64,000 nucleotides of DNA from Bacillus pumilus (GCF_900186955.1 NZ_LT906438.1:2294001-2358000), one strand, 5' to 3'. Counted from the stretch's first letter, positions 20,796 through 29,043 are shown. The notes: generated from the letters alone by a model not told the origin. Made by a program: numbers and translations.

Positions 20796-20807
20796 GAACG
20801 ATTGTTC
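20796..20807. promoter_or_regulatory. LexA/DinR-like SOS box at the sda promoter
   Basis: GAAC-GATT-GTTC, an exact match to the Bacillus core GAACN4GTTC. It starts 3 bases after the last DnaA box and covers the predicted -35 of sda, so a bound LexA would block the promoter. LexA binding is inferred, not shown. Confidence 0.6.
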
Positions 20808-20830
20808 TTGTTTCCCATTCATGGTAGATT
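20802..20830 (+). promoter_or_regulatory. Predicted sigma-A promoter of sda
   Basis: TTGTTC (20802-20807), 17 bases, TAGATT (20825-20830), about 110 bases before the sda ATG. The DnaA boxes end 8 bases upstream of the -35, a position suitable for activation. Confidence 0.6.
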
Positions 20831-20938
20831 AAAGGTACTTCAGAGACATTCGATCAACCTATGATGATATGTCTTTTCCTCAAGTTTTATGCCAACTTTT
20901 TCAGGGGAGGTGTTTTTCCCATCATATGGGTTTCTAGT

Positions 20939-21079
20939 ATGAAAAAGCTGTCAGATGATTTACTTATAGAATCGTATTATAAAGCAAATGAAATGAACTT
21001 AAATCGCGACTTCATTGAATTAATTGAGACAGAAATGAAAAGACGTTCGCTCGGGCATATGCTCTCTGTTTCCTCTTAA
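20939..21079 (+). CDS. sda: Sporulation inhibitor Sda
   Basis: Checkpoint protein that binds KinA (and KinB) and stops phosphorelay signalling when replication is disturbed. The 46-residue form is [20 protein letters not shown] and onward, an antiparallel helical hairpin ending [10 protein letters not shown]. The nearest SD (GGGGAGGTG, 20904-20912) is 26 bases before this ATG, too far; see the finding on a non-AUG start or leader codon triplet. GCTCGGGCAT at 21049 can pair with ATGCCTCCCGAGC at 21098, followed by T-rich sequence, as a possible terminator. Confidence 0.93.
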   Translation: MKKLSDDLLIESYYKANEMNLNRDFIELIETEMKRRSLGHMLSVSS

Positions 21080-21177
21080 TTCCATATCACAGGAACCATG
21101 CCTCCCGAGCATTCTCTTTTTTAAACTCAGGTGACTGATATTATATCACTTGCGCTATAGGCTTACTACTATTTTCC

Positions 21178-21213
21178 GTAAAAAACACCCCTTCTCAAGT
21201 AAAGAAGAGGTGT
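21178..21213 (-). terminator. Terminator of the YjcZ-like gene
   Basis: ACACC-c-CTTCT, loop, AGAAG-a-GGTGT, with an A-run at 21181-21185 giving U residues on the minus strand. It lies directly after the stop at 21215. Confidence 0.8.
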
Positions 21214-21214
21214 C

Positions 21215-21364
21215 TTATTTGCAAGGCTGTTCATTCCAAAACCATAACCCTCCACCTACGACCAAAATAACCACAAGGAATACAACAAGAAAAGCGTAAC
21301 CGATTCCTGCTCCTTGAGCTGGATAAGGCGAACACGCAGGGTAAGGATAAGGGCATCCCCACAT
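21215..21364 (-). CDS. YjcZ-type tiny transmembrane sporulation protein
   Basis: 49 aa: a Pro/Tyr/Cys-rich N-terminus (MWGCPYPYPACSPYPAQG), a Gly-containing transmembrane helix (GIGYAFLVVFLVVILVVGGG) and a short tail NEQPCK. The pattern matches the YjcZ/tiny-TM family common in Bacillus spores, although the CPYPYP start is unusual. AAGGAGGT lies 6 bases before the ATG. Role unknown; the spore link is family inference. Confidence 0.8.
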   Translation of the reverse strand: MWGCPYPYPACSPYPAQGAGIGYAFLVVFLVVILVVGGGLWFWNEQPCK

Positions 21365-21442
21365 ATCAGTTACCTCCTTCTAGGAAGATATACTGTTAGA
21401 CTATGCTAAATGGATGATCTTGTTTAGGCAGATGGCCATCAT

Positions 21443-22171
21443 TTAAAAATGTTTGATGACATCACGCTCTTTGATTTCGTTATAAATGATTCTTGCCCCT
21501 TTTGGCGTCATATGATTGCCAGAAGGGTCGATCAAACCTGATTGAATCAACGCATTGTCACTATCTTCGCCTGCTTCTCGGATGAACGCTTTCCAGTTGT
21601 CGACAAGCGGTACTTGATGATCCTTGGCTATTTCTCTCGTGATATCATTATAGGAATTTTGCCAAGCTCTTGCCCCGCCTCTCTCAGCAAAATAAGATGA
21701 CTTATACCTAGAGTAATAATACAAGCCCTTTTTTCCGCCTTCTACAACAGGTACACAGGTCATGAGAATCGGGGTAATGCCTGCTTTTCTACTCTCAGAA
21801 ATGAAGTAGGTTACGTTTTCTTTAAACCTTTTTTTCGTCACTCGGGGATGTTTCCCGTCTAAAATCGCCGCATCATTCGTCCCAAACATGATGAGGACGT
21901 AAGTTGGTTTCTGCTTTAAAATATCCTGCTCAAAGCGCAGCTTCGCATCTTCAGTCGTCTGCCCGCCAATTCCTGCGTTCTTCACTTGAATTTGACCGCG
22001 CTCGACGTTTTTCATGAGATTCACCCATTTTTCAGATGTTGGATAATCTCGAAAGTCCCAGTTTGATCCCTTTGTATTGCTGTCGCCAAATGCAATGACA
22101 CTTTCTTGTTCTGGCTTTGAGCACCCAGCAGCGACACAAAGTAGGATGAAAAGGACAACATATTTCTTCAC
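21443..22171 (-). CDS. yqeF: YqeF-like lipoprotein, SGNH/GDSL hydrolase
   Basis: Secreted lipid-anchored esterase-like protein, 242 aa. Signal peptide VVLFILLCVAAGC gives a lipobox ending at Cys17 or so. VIAFGDSNTKG is the GDS(L) block with the nucleophile Ser, GIGGQTT the Gly block, MFGTNDA the Asn block and a C-terminal D-x-x-H (DPSGNHMTPKG) completes SGNH. GTG start at 22171 with SD GGAGGTG. Substrate unknown. Confidence 0.88.
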   Translation of the reverse strand: MKKYVVLFILLCVAAGCSKPEQESVIAFGDSNTKGSNWDFRDYPTSEKWVNLMKNVERGQIQVKNAGIGGQTTEDAKLRFEQDILKQKPTYVLIMFGTNDAAILDGKHPRVTKKRFKENVTYFISESRKAGITPILMTCVPVVEGGKKGLYYYSRYKSSYFAERGGARAWQNSYNDITREIAKDHQVPLVDNWKAFIREAGEDSDNALIQSGLIDPSGNHMTPKGARIIYNEIKERDVIKHF

Positions 22172-22253
22172 AACATTCACCTCCAAAAGCCCTCTTCATA
22201 TAGTAAACGACAAGACTTTTGGTTTCAATGAATGACTGTTTTTGACGAATCTC

Positions 22254-22994
22254 CTATTGCAGTTGAACTGGTACATACGCTTTGTCATGATGCAGTAGTT
22301 CGCTCACTTTAACAAATTCATATCCTCGATCCTTTAATTCAGGTATTACTTGTTTCAGTGCTTCAACCGTTTGCTTCCGGTTTCCCCCACCATCATGCAA
22401 AAGAATAATATCGCCGCCTTGAATGTGATCAATAATCCTGCTCGCAATTTTGTGTGAGCCTGGTCTTGACCAGTCCTTCGGATCTTGCGTAAAGGACCAC
22501 ATGACCACATCATATCCTTGTTTAGACAAAATCCGGAAAGATTTCATCGTCAAGCGGCCACCAGGAGGACGAAATAATAAGGGCCCACCAGGCTGAAGTG
22601 AAGCGATATGAGCCGCTGATTCTTTTAGCTCCTGCTTGATCTCCTTTGAAGATAACAGGTCAAAATACGTATGATTCATCGTGTGGTTGCCAAGCTCATT
22701 TCCCTCGCCTACGATTCGTTTCGCAATGTCTGGATATGTATGAATCCGGCTGCCTATAGCAAAAAAGCTGGCATTCACTTGATGCTCCTTCAGCACGTCT
22801 AAGACTTGATTCGTGTACACTGGATGAGGTCCATCATCAAAGGTCAGTGCAATCTTTTTTCGTTCCTGTCTCATGTCCCAAAAAGCTCGTCCTGTTTTTT
22901 CTAGGTCGATTCTTTTTAATGTTCGAGCTTCTATTTTATTAGGAACAAACGTGCATAGCAGTAATATACACAGCAAGACATGCAACCCTCTCAT
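22254..22994 (-). CDS. Secreted polysaccharide deacetylase
   Basis: NodB-fold deacetylase, 246 aa, with an N-terminal signal peptide (MRGLHVLLCILLLCTFVP). ALTFDDGPHP is motif 1 with the catalytic and zinc Asp, GNHTMNHTY motif 2 with zinc His residues, FRPPGGRL motif 3, and DIILLHDGG motif 5. Probably acts on peptidoglycan N-acetyl groups. SD GGAGGCGG before ATG 22994. Stands alone between yqeF and the rap gene. Confidence 0.9.
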   Translation of the reverse strand: MRGLHVLLCILLLCTFVPNKIEARTLKRIDLEKTGRAFWDMRQERKKIALTFDDGPHPVYTNQVLDVLKEHQVNASFFAIGSRIHTYPDIAKRIVGEGNELGNHTMNHTYFDLLSSKEIKQELKESAAHIASLQPGGPLLFRPPGGRLTMKSFRILSKQGYDVVMWSFTQDPKDWSRPGSHKIASRIIDHIQGGDIILLHDGGGNRKQTVEALKQVIPELKDRGYEFVKVSELLHHDKAYVPVQLQ

Positions 22995-23097
22995 TTGACC
23001 GCCTCCACAGAACATTCTTACAGATTAAATTGCCCGCTTTTTAATGATTCATTCAGCATTCATGGTCACGAACTGCATCTCTGACTTCTTTTTTTAC

Positions 23098-23130
23098 ATA
23101 AAAAAAGCTGGCCATCAGGCCCGCTTTTTG
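23098..23130 (-). terminator. Terminator after the rap/phr-like pair
   Basis: AAAAAGC-g-GGCC, loop tgat, GGCC-a-GCTTTTTTT on the minus strand; a strong stem with a long U-tract. It begins 2 bases after the Phr-like ORF stop. Confidence 0.88.
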
Positions 23131-23132
23131 TT

Positions 23133-23180
23133 TCACGTTTGGTTTCTCTCTTCAACTGTCGAACGTTGCTTAGAATTCAT
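23133..23180 (-). CDS. Minimal Phr-like peptide ORF ending in ERNQT
   Basis: Fifteen codons, [15 protein letters not shown], then TGA. It overlaps the end of the RapA-like gene in another frame exactly where phr genes overlap rap genes. The C-terminal five residues differ at one position from the PhrA signalling pentapeptide ARNQT of B. subtilis, and MNSK resembles the PhrA start MKSK. AAGGAG lies 9 bases before the ATG. The export signal sequence present in all known Phr precursors is missing, so it is either a deleted phr remnant or an unusual unexported inhibitor. Confidence 0.6.
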   Translation of the reverse strand: MNSKQRSTVEERNQT

Positions 23181-24291
23181 ACAGACACTCTCCTTCTTGG
23201 ATTTGATTTTGAGCCCATAATAATTTCTGATAATACTGGTTGGACTTCTGGTATTGTTGAGAGGCTTCTAAGGCTGTCGCAATTTCTAGTGAGATATCCT
23301 CTATATAAGAGTATAGGCTAAGTTTTTCCAAATAATCAATGGTTTTTTGCAGTTGTTCTTCATTCATTTCTTGAACATATAAAGCATCTAGATACTCAAA
23401 CATATGACAGAACAGCTGGTCTTCATGCTTCTTTGCAGCTAATTTTCCATCTTCTAATATGCGGCATGCTGCTCCTTGTTCATTTTGTCTAAAAAGCAGT
23501 TTTGCCAGCGTATAGAGCGTATGTGGAAGCGTGGGAAGTTGCTCTTTACTGGCAATATCAGCCGATTCTGTTAAATAGCGTTCTGCTTCCTCAAGGTAGC
23601 CCAGTTCCCCATAACATTTCCCTAAATTATAAAGCGCTGAACTGTATATCCGCGGGTGATCGATTTGTGATGCGAGCTGTTTTGCCTTTTTTAAATGAGG
23701 CAGTGCCCGGTCTTTTCGTTTTAAATCTTGATAGTTTCCTGAAATCACAAACAGGCACTGAATGATGCGAATTGAATAAGCATCATGCTGATCGTATATT
23801 TCCAGCGCCTTTAAAATATGATGCATCGAGACATGCGTTTGCTTCATAATATAGTAGGCTTCTGCTACTTTAAAATGAAACTCAGCCTGCTCAATATCAT
23901 CAAATACCATAGACAGCTGTTTTTCTGCCACTCGGTAATATTTGACGGCTTCTAAATATTCTTTTTGACTAAACTCATGCATGCCACGAAAAAATGCATG
24001 GTAATAATGCAGCATATCAGATAGCTCATGATTGGAGTTTTCGATTTTATCGACAAGATTAGATACTGAGAAAGGTTGATATTTTGAAGGGTGTATATAG
24101 TCAAGCATGATCTGGTGCCGAAAACACATGAGCTGATAATAAATCAGTAAATGCTGGTCCTCTTCCATCCGTTCAATTTCCGCTTCTACTTCTGCTTTCA
24201 GGATTTCCGCATCTGGAACACTGAACTGCCGTATCATTCGATACCATTCATTAATTTTCATACCTACATGTGAAGAAAGAACCTTCCCCAT
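23170..24291 (-). CDS. RapA-like response-regulator aspartate phosphatase
   Basis: 373 aa, TPR protein of the Rap family that dephosphorylates Spo0F or inhibits other regulators. An N-terminal three-helix bundle begins [18 protein letters not shown], followed by about six TPR repeats; the C-terminus [14 protein letters not shown] closely parallels RapA. Start at 24291 aligns with the RapA N-terminus, though the SD (AAGGGG, 12 bases) is loose; 24261 is the alternative. Its regulator would normally be the Phr peptide encoded directly downstream, here a 15-codon ORF. Confidence 0.88.
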   Translation of the reverse strand: MGKVLSSHVGMKINEWYRMIRQFSVPDAEILKAEVEAEIERMEEDQHLLIYYQLMCFRHQIMLDYIHPSKYQPFSVSNLVDKIENSNHELSDMLHYYHAFFRGMHEFSQKEYLEAVKYYRVAEKQLSMVFDDIEQAEFHFKVAEAYYIMKQTHVSMHHILKALEIYDQHDAYSIRIIQCLFVISGNYQDLKRKDRALPHLKKAKQLASQIDHPRIYSSALYNLGKCYGELGYLEEAERYLTESADIASKEQLPTLPHTLYTLAKLLFRQNEQGAACRILEDGKLAAKKHEDQLFCHMFEYLDALYVQEMNEEQLQKTIDYLEKLSLYSYIEDISLEIATALEASQQYQKSNQYYQKLLWAQNQIQEGECLYEF

Positions 24292-24474
24292 GTTCCGAAA
24301 AAACCCCTTCCTTTTCGGTCTAATATTACATATTTTAGCACGCTTCTTGACCGCCAAGCACCGCAAAGAAACCGCAAACATATGAGCAAGGCAGCAGAAA
24401 CAGACGAACAGAAGCCCGTTTTTTTCGAAAAAGATGATTTTTTCATCGTACAGACACAGACAATCCCCCCTTCA

Positions 24475-24483
24475 CATACATTT
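24475..24483 (+). promoter_or_regulatory. Possible sporulation-type -10 of sigK
   Basis: CATACATTT, 43 bases before the sigK start, resembles the -10 of sigma-E/sigma-K promoters. No confident -35 is assigned. Mother-cell expression of sigK is established knowledge. Confidence 0.4.
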
Positions 24484-24525
24484 GAGGATATAGGCAGTGG
24501 CCTAAACATGGTGGAGGTGAAAATC

Positions 24526-25251
24526 GTGGCAGGAGTATTTACAGCGATGGGATTGATGGTCAAAGAATTGGTGTTCTTAGTGTCCTATGTCAAAAACAAT
24601 GCCTTTCCACAGCCCCTTTCGGGAGATGATGAAAAAAAATACTTAGCCCTCATGGCACAGGGCGATGAACATGCAAGAAACATGCTGATTGAACATAACC
24701 TTCGGCTCGTCGCCCATATTGTCAAGAAATTTGAAAATACCGGGGAAGACGCTGAAGACCTCATCTCCATCGGGACGATCGGACTCATTAAAGCCATCGA
24801 AAGCTATTCCTCTGGAAAAGGAACAAAGCTGGCAACATATGCGGCGCGGTGTATTGAAAATGAAATTCTGATGCATTTACGCGCGCTCAAAAAAACAAAA
24901 AAGGATGTCTCCTTACATGACCCCATCGGTCAGGATAAAGAAGGCAACGAAATTTCTTTAATTGATGTCTTAAAATCAGAAAGTGAAGATGTGATCGATA
25001 CCATTCAGCTCAACATGGAGCTTGAAAAAGTAAAGGAGTATATCGACATTCTCGACGGCCGAGAAAAAGAAGTCATCGTCGGCCGGTTCGGTCTTGATTT
25101 AAAGAAAGAAAAAACGCAGCGGGAAATAGCAAAGGAGCTCGGGATTTCGCGGAGCTATGTATCCCGTATTGAGAAGCGGGCGCTGATGAAGATGTTTCAT
25201 GAATTTTACCGGGCGGAGAAGGAGAAACGGAAGCGGGAGAAGGGGAAATAA
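24526..25251 (+). CDS. sigK: RNA polymerase sigma-K factor, uninterrupted
   Basis: Late mother-cell sigma factor, 241 aa, made as pro-sigma-K with about 20 removable N-terminal residues ([20 protein letters not shown]). Region 2 contains [20 protein letters not shown]; region 4 ends in the [26 protein letters not shown] start at 24526 with GGAGGTG 6 bases upstream. In B. subtilis 168 the gene is split by the skin element; here it is one continuous frame with no skin sequence in the window. Confidence 0.97.
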   Translation: MAGVFTAMGLMVKELVFLVSYVKNNAFPQPLSGDDEKKYLALMAQGDEHARNMLIEHNLRLVAHIVKKFENTGEDAEDLISIGTIGLIKAIESYSSGKGTKLATYAARCIENEILMHLRALKKTKKDVSLHDPIGQDKEGNEISLIDVLKSESEDVIDTIQLNMELEKVKEYIDILDGREKEVIVGRFGLDLKKEKTQREIAKELGISRSYVSRIEKRALMKMFHEFYRAEKEKRKREKGK

Positions 25252-25255
25252 TATC

Positions 25256-25286
25256 AAAGAAGCCGGTCTAAATTCCGGCTTCTTTT
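25256..25286 (+). terminator. Terminator after sigK
   Basis: AAAGAAGCCGG, loop tctaaatt, CCGGCTTCTTTT. It marks the left edge of the accessory island. 25287-25443 holds nothing recognisable. Confidence 0.88.
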
Positions 25287-25443
25287 CATTCCACTAAGCA
25301 CTCAACATAATAAAACCATATCATTGGTTATGGAACTTAATTCCATTACACTCCTTATATTCATTTGCCATCGTTTCTATACGTTTATGTGAATTATGGT
25401 TAAAATGGTAAGTCAAAACAAGGATCGTTCTTTATTTTTCATC

Positions 25444-25698
25444 TTATTGATTAAGAATTTTAATCTCTAGTCTAAATATAGTGTTTTTTATAAACAGACA
25501 GTAATTACCATGTCGTGGCATGTCTGTTAAAGTAACCACCTGTCTTAAATCCAACTTTTTTATAGGAAAAATTGGATGGCTAGTTCTCCATGTTTTATAA
25601 TTACTGATACAGAACTCCGGCTTGCTGAAGTTTTCTATCCTTTCAAAATCCTTTACATAAATGATCTCAATTTTTTGACTGCTTTCTTCATATTCCCC
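25444..25698 (-). other. Open frame without a start codon, continuing past the MDR stop
   Basis: Eighty-four stop-free codons in the same frame as the upstream MDR gene, directly after its TAA at 25699-25701. The translation contains IEIIYVKDFERIENFSKPEF and FPIKKLDLRQVVTLTDMPRH and ends ...LEIKILNQ. No ATG, GTG or TTG with an SD lies near its beginning. It may be the tail of a decayed gene; the frame identity with the MDR gene may be coincidence. No family recognised. Confidence 0.35.
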
Positions 25699-26712
25699 TT
25701 AAAAATTAATAATCACTTTCCCTTTTGGTCGTCCATTTGCGACTAGTTCTAGCGCTTCATTTACGTTGTCTATAGTAAATAGTATTGGATGAATTGCTGG
25801 AACAATGTTGTTTTCTTCAATGATTTTGGTAATCTCTTTAAGTTGTGCGCCGTCAGAACGAACGAAAATAAAATGATATTCCACGTTTTGTTTCTTAGCT
25901 TTGCGGTCATAATTTGCGCCAGCAAGGGAAAATAATATTCGTTTCCACAATGGGGAATTTAGGTATTTCCCGAAACGTTTATTTGGTCCTGTACGGAGAG
26001 AGAGCAATCTTCCGCCCGGTTTGATGATACTCAATTCACTGTCAAATTCTTTAGGTCCCAGTGTATCAATCACGTAATCCACATTCGACAACAAGTCAAC
26101 ATAGTTTTCTATTGCATAATCCAAATATTGGTCTGCACCCATTTCCAAAGTGCGTTCGCGCGCTTCTGAGTTGCCACTAACAATGACATTTAGGCCCATT
26201 TCCTTTGCTATTGGTACAGCCATTTGACCAAAGCTGCCTGATCCACCTGGAATGAAGACAGATTTACCTGACTGTGCCTCAAGTTCTTCATGTAGACCTT
26301 GATACGCTGTGAGTCCAGCCAGTGGTACAGCAGCGGCTTCCACGTAAGACAAATTTTTTGGCATGGGTGCAATTGCGGCAGCATCAATTGCGGCATATTC
26401 CGCAAAAGCACCAATTTTTTTAAGGGGAAGACGTGTATAGATGGCATCTCCTACGTGAAATTCTGTCACATTTTTTCCGATTTTTTCGATAACTCCTGTC
26501 AATTCATTACCAAGCGTTAATGGGAATTCATAATCTTGAATCAGTTTCACGCTGCCTGTAATAATTAACATTTCGAGTGGATTGACTGCCGCAGCTTTGA
26601 CCTTTACCAAGACTTCGTTTTCATCGATTTCTGGAATTGGAATGTCATTGACTTTGGCATGGATATTTTTTGAATACTTGGTGATCTGAGCTGCTTTCAT
26701 GAGTGTTTTCAT
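25699..26712 (-). CDS. Quinone-reductase-like MDR oxidoreductase
   Basis: Zinc-free medium-chain dehydrogenase/reductase, about 337 aa. N-terminal GroES-like fold with VLVKVKAAAVNPLEML and LGNELTGVIEKIG; Rossmann dinucleotide site FIPGGSGSFGQMAVPIAKEMG; C-terminal GRPKGKVIINF typical of NADPH:quinone reductases. It likely reduces quinones or enals with NADPH. Start is uncertain: AAGGAAGG is 14 bases from ATG 26712, and a second ATG lies 4 codons on. Part of the 25.3-34.8 kb island. Confidence 0.85.
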   Translation of the reverse strand: MKTLMKAAQITKYSKNIHAKVNDIPIPEIDENEVLVKVKAAAVNPLEMLIITGSVKLIQDYEFPLTLGNELTGVIEKIGKNVTEFHVGDAIYTRLPLKKIGAFAEYAAIDAAAIAPMPKNLSYVEAAAVPLAGLTAYQGLHEELEAQSGKSVFIPGGSGSFGQMAVPIAKEMGLNVIVSGNSEARERTLEMGADQYLDYAIENYVDLLSNVDYVIDTLGPKEFDSELSIIKPGGRLLSLRTGPNKRFGKYLNSPLWKRILFSLAGANYDRKAKKQNVEYHFIFVRSDGAQLKEITKIIEENNIVPAIHPILFTIDNVNEALELVANGRPKGKVIINF

Positions 26713-27018
26713 TTTTTCATTAGCATCCTTCCTTGAGATTATTACAGCTGGTGTTCCCACACTCAATCAGTAGAACAGATGTTAGAGTTCATCAGCCCAT
26801 AGCGTTCGAATGCAGTACACGTCAGCCAGTGTAGCGCAATTCATGCGTCAAGCATTTTTCAGTTGTATGCCTTTTTTAAGCATTACTGTCCATTTTGCAG
26901 GTTCAATTTAAAAACTACTTTTCATTCCTTTTTTTTGTTACAAAAATAGAGAGTCACTTCCCAGTCCCAAACTGTTTGTGGAACCTTGATATTTGCCATA
27001 AGTTATACTTATCTCTTG

Positions 27019-27060
27019 CGCTCTGCTACGTGTCATTGGTGCCATCGCTAAACGATTATG
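27019..27060 (-). pseudogene. Old yellow enzyme fragment
   Basis: HNRLAMAPMTRSRA, the FMN-site motif that stands near residue 20-35 of old yellow enzymes (the intact copy at 29148-30206 has KNRIGMAPMTRNRA). An in-frame TAA precedes it and the frame stops about 20 codons later without further similarity. The rest of the 26767-27084 gap shows nothing recognisable. A remnant of a second OYE gene. Confidence 0.7.
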
Positions 27061-27084
27061 TTACCATATATATGAAAATTAGAT

Positions 27085-27837
27085 TTAAAGGCTTTCTAGT
27101 ATTGGAAAGATCGGCTTTCTCAACTTAAATTCATAGTTTTCATCTACAACCCCAACCGCTTCATCTTTGTCATAAACCTCCATCATAAAACCTGCCATTT
27201 GCTTAGCTGTGTGGTACATAGGGAGATTTGCTTTGTAATCAAACTCTTTTATATCATTTGCATGTTTTGCGAATTCTGTTTCCGTCATTGCTGGTGCTAA
27301 AACTTTTGCCTTCATTTTCGCACCTTTCAGTTCAAGTTCTTTTGCAAGCCCTTCGGTGAAGGCACTAACATAATATTTAGAAGCAGAGTAAGCAACACTG
27401 CCAACAGCAATTACATATCCAAGTGCTGAGGATACGTTAATTAATTGAGTTCCCTCTACATCAGCATATTCTCTTACAAATAGTGTAGAAAGGATTGTCA
27501 AGGATTCTATGTTCACGCGTAACATGGTTTCTACTTTATCTAAATTCTGATCTATGACAGAAGAGGTTTCACCAAGACCAGCATTATTAATCCAAGTCTC
27601 AATTTGATACTCCTTTAAACTGTTATACAGTGTATATGCCTGATCTTTGACAGATAGGTCACTTGTCCGAATAATAACATCTAAACTAGGATTTAGATTC
27701 TGAATGGTTGATTTAAGTTCTTCTAATTTATCTAATCTTCTAGCTGCAATAATTAAGTTTTTGCCACGAGCAGCAAATGCTAATGCTGTCTCATATCCGA
27801 TACCTGAGCTTGCTCCTGTAATAACTGTGTACTTCAT
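27085..27837 (-). CDS. Short-chain dehydrogenase/reductase (SDR)
   Basis: Classical SDR, 250 aa. TGASSGIGYETA (residues 7-18) is the NAD(P) site, WINNAGLGE the NNAG block, INVSSALG carries the catalytic Ser and YSASKYY the YxxxK pair; RR after the second strand suggests NADP(H). SD AAGGAGAG. The substrate cannot be told. AT-rich, like the rest of the island and unlike the neighbouring second SDR. Confidence 0.88.
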   Translation of the reverse strand: MKYTVITGASSGIGYETALAFAARGKNLIIAARRLDKLEELKSTIQNLNPSLDVIIRTSDLSVKDQAYTLYNSLKEYQIETWINNAGLGETSSVIDQNLDKVETMLRVNIESLTILSTLFVREYADVEGTQLINVSSALGYVIAVGSVAYSASKYYVSAFTEGLAKELELKGAKMKAKVLAPAMTETEFAKHANDIKEFDYKANLPMYHTAKQMAGFMMEVYDKDEAVGVVDENYEFKLRKPIFPILESL

Positions 27838-27838
27838 A

Positions 27839-27946
27839 TTATTCTCTCCTTAAAAATATTTCTCCTTGTTCTTGACCATGTTTCAGTAGATCAAATAAGA
27901 AGGTTTCCGTCTTTATAAAAATCTCTGTAACTTTTTTAGTGAACGA
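27839..27946 (-). pseudogene. TetR-family C-terminal remnant
   Basis: Stop-free frame SFTKKVTEIFIKTETFLFDL then LKHGQEQGEI, ending at TAA 27839-27841, just upstream of the SDR start. It parallels the intact TetR at 31181 (IGRIVTKMFNRTEDMFNSLI, KQGQTNGEL). The DNA-binding half is gone. 27947-28023 holds nothing clear. Confidence 0.6.
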
Positions 27947-28023
27947 TTTATTCCAATACGAGATCTTGGCTAGATGGCAGATCATAATCAACTGCCACTC
28001 CCCCCTGGTCACCCTCAATTAGG

Positions 28024-28809
28024 TCAATGCCCTGTTCTTTGCTGTGTGGATCTGACCATACGGGTCACCATTTTGCGCGGCATCAGTCGTGGAAGGAATG
28101 CCATGAACCGGTTTCGAGCCCCTGGCATTATGAACGTCTTGCCGCGTAAGAAGCCTCGGTACCCTTCCTCAGCCACCTGCCCGGCCTCCATGATAGCACC
28201 ACTCTGGAACAACTTCGATTCCCCAATACCCGAACGTTCAACAAAGCCGGTTGACGTCAGTCCCGGACATAGTGCCGTCACAGTCACCCCTGTACCGCTC
28301 AGTTCGTTCTCCAAAGCCTCAGTGAACGACAGCACGTACGCCTTCGTTGCGTAGTAAACCGACATCATAGGTCCTGGGAAGAAAGCCACCAACGAAGCCA
28401 CATTCATCACGCCTCCTTGGCCCCGTTTGACCATATCCGGCAAGAACAGTTTCGTCATAACAGTCAGAGCCTTGATATTGACGTCAATCATATTCGTCTC
28501 TTGTTCTAACTGCGTCTCCAAGAACGTCCCGTACAAACCGAAGCCGGCATTATTGACAAGATAGTCGACGACGATCCCCTTCTCCTTGAGCTCCGCAAAA
28601 ATCTCTTTCGGCACACCGGGTGAAGCCACATCCTTTGCGATGACCGTCGCTTGACTGCCATATCTTTTCCTATATTCCTTTGCGAGCTCCAAAAGCTTAC
28701 CCTCGCTACGCGCCACCAGCACCAAATTATATCCTCCCTTGGCGAAACGATCCGCCAACTCTTTGCCAATTCCACCCGATACCCCGGTGATAAGAACAGT
28801 TTTTTTCAT
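28024..28809 (-). CDS. Short-chain dehydrogenase/reductase, GC-rich copy
   Basis: SDR of 261 aa. TGVSGGIGKELADRF is the cofactor site, YLVNNAGFGLYG the NNAG block, MNVASLVAF the Ser region and YYATKAYVLSF the YxxxK pair; ARSEGKL suggests NADP. DltE/YqjQ-like. SD GGAGGTG 9 bases before ATG 28809. Codon use differs from neighbours: 28141-28200 is 65% G+C inside an AT-rich island, which points to a separate, more GC-rich donor. Confidence 0.88.
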   Translation of the reverse strand: MKKTVLITGVSGGIGKELADRFAKGGYNLVLVARSEGKLLELAKEYRKRYGSQATVIAKDVASPGVPKEIFAELKEKGIVVDYLVNNAGFGLYGTFLETQLEQETNMIDVNIKALTVMTKLFLPDMVKRGQGGVMNVASLVAFFPGPMMSVYYATKAYVLSFTEALENELSGTGVTVTALCPGLTSTGFVERSGIGESKLFQSGAIMEAGQVAEEGYRGFLRGKTFIMPGARNRFMAFLPRLMPRKMVTRMVRSTQQRTGH

Positions 28810-28868
28810 TTTACAGCACACCTCCATTTTTAGTTTAATTAAACCTTTAAAACGTTTTACAGCGTTTC

Positions 28869-29043
28869 TTACTGCGAGTTGTTACTATGGATGTAGGTTA
28901 TCGATAATTGTAATTTTTGTATAAGAGGATTTATACTTGCCGCATATATCTCAACTGAGACCTCGCCATTATTTATTTTGGGCTTAGGGAAGTCTAAAAA
29001 AATTTGGTTTTTCACCGTAGTTTTCAATCGCTAAAACTTTCAT
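28869..29043 (-). pseudogene. MDR (quinone reductase) N-terminal remnant, frameshifted
   Basis: An ATG at 29041-29043 (AAGGATTG upstream) opens MKVLAIENYGEKPNF and then stops; after removal of one T from a seven-T run the frame continues LDFPKPKINNGEVSVEIYAA then SINPL, the GroES-like start of MDR proteins. After NPL the similarity ends. It parallels the intact MDR at 25699-26712. The stretch 28810-28868 shows nothing. Confidence 0.7.

Noticed and set aside
20926..20937. ATGGGTTTCTAG as a separate gene
   Set aside because: Three codons encode nothing useful by themselves; it is kept only as a possible translational leader in the sda finding.
24382..24525. 48-residue N-terminal extension of sigK
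   Set aside because: The SD GGAGGTG and the family N-terminus both place the start at GTG 24526; the upstream frame contains the putative promoter.
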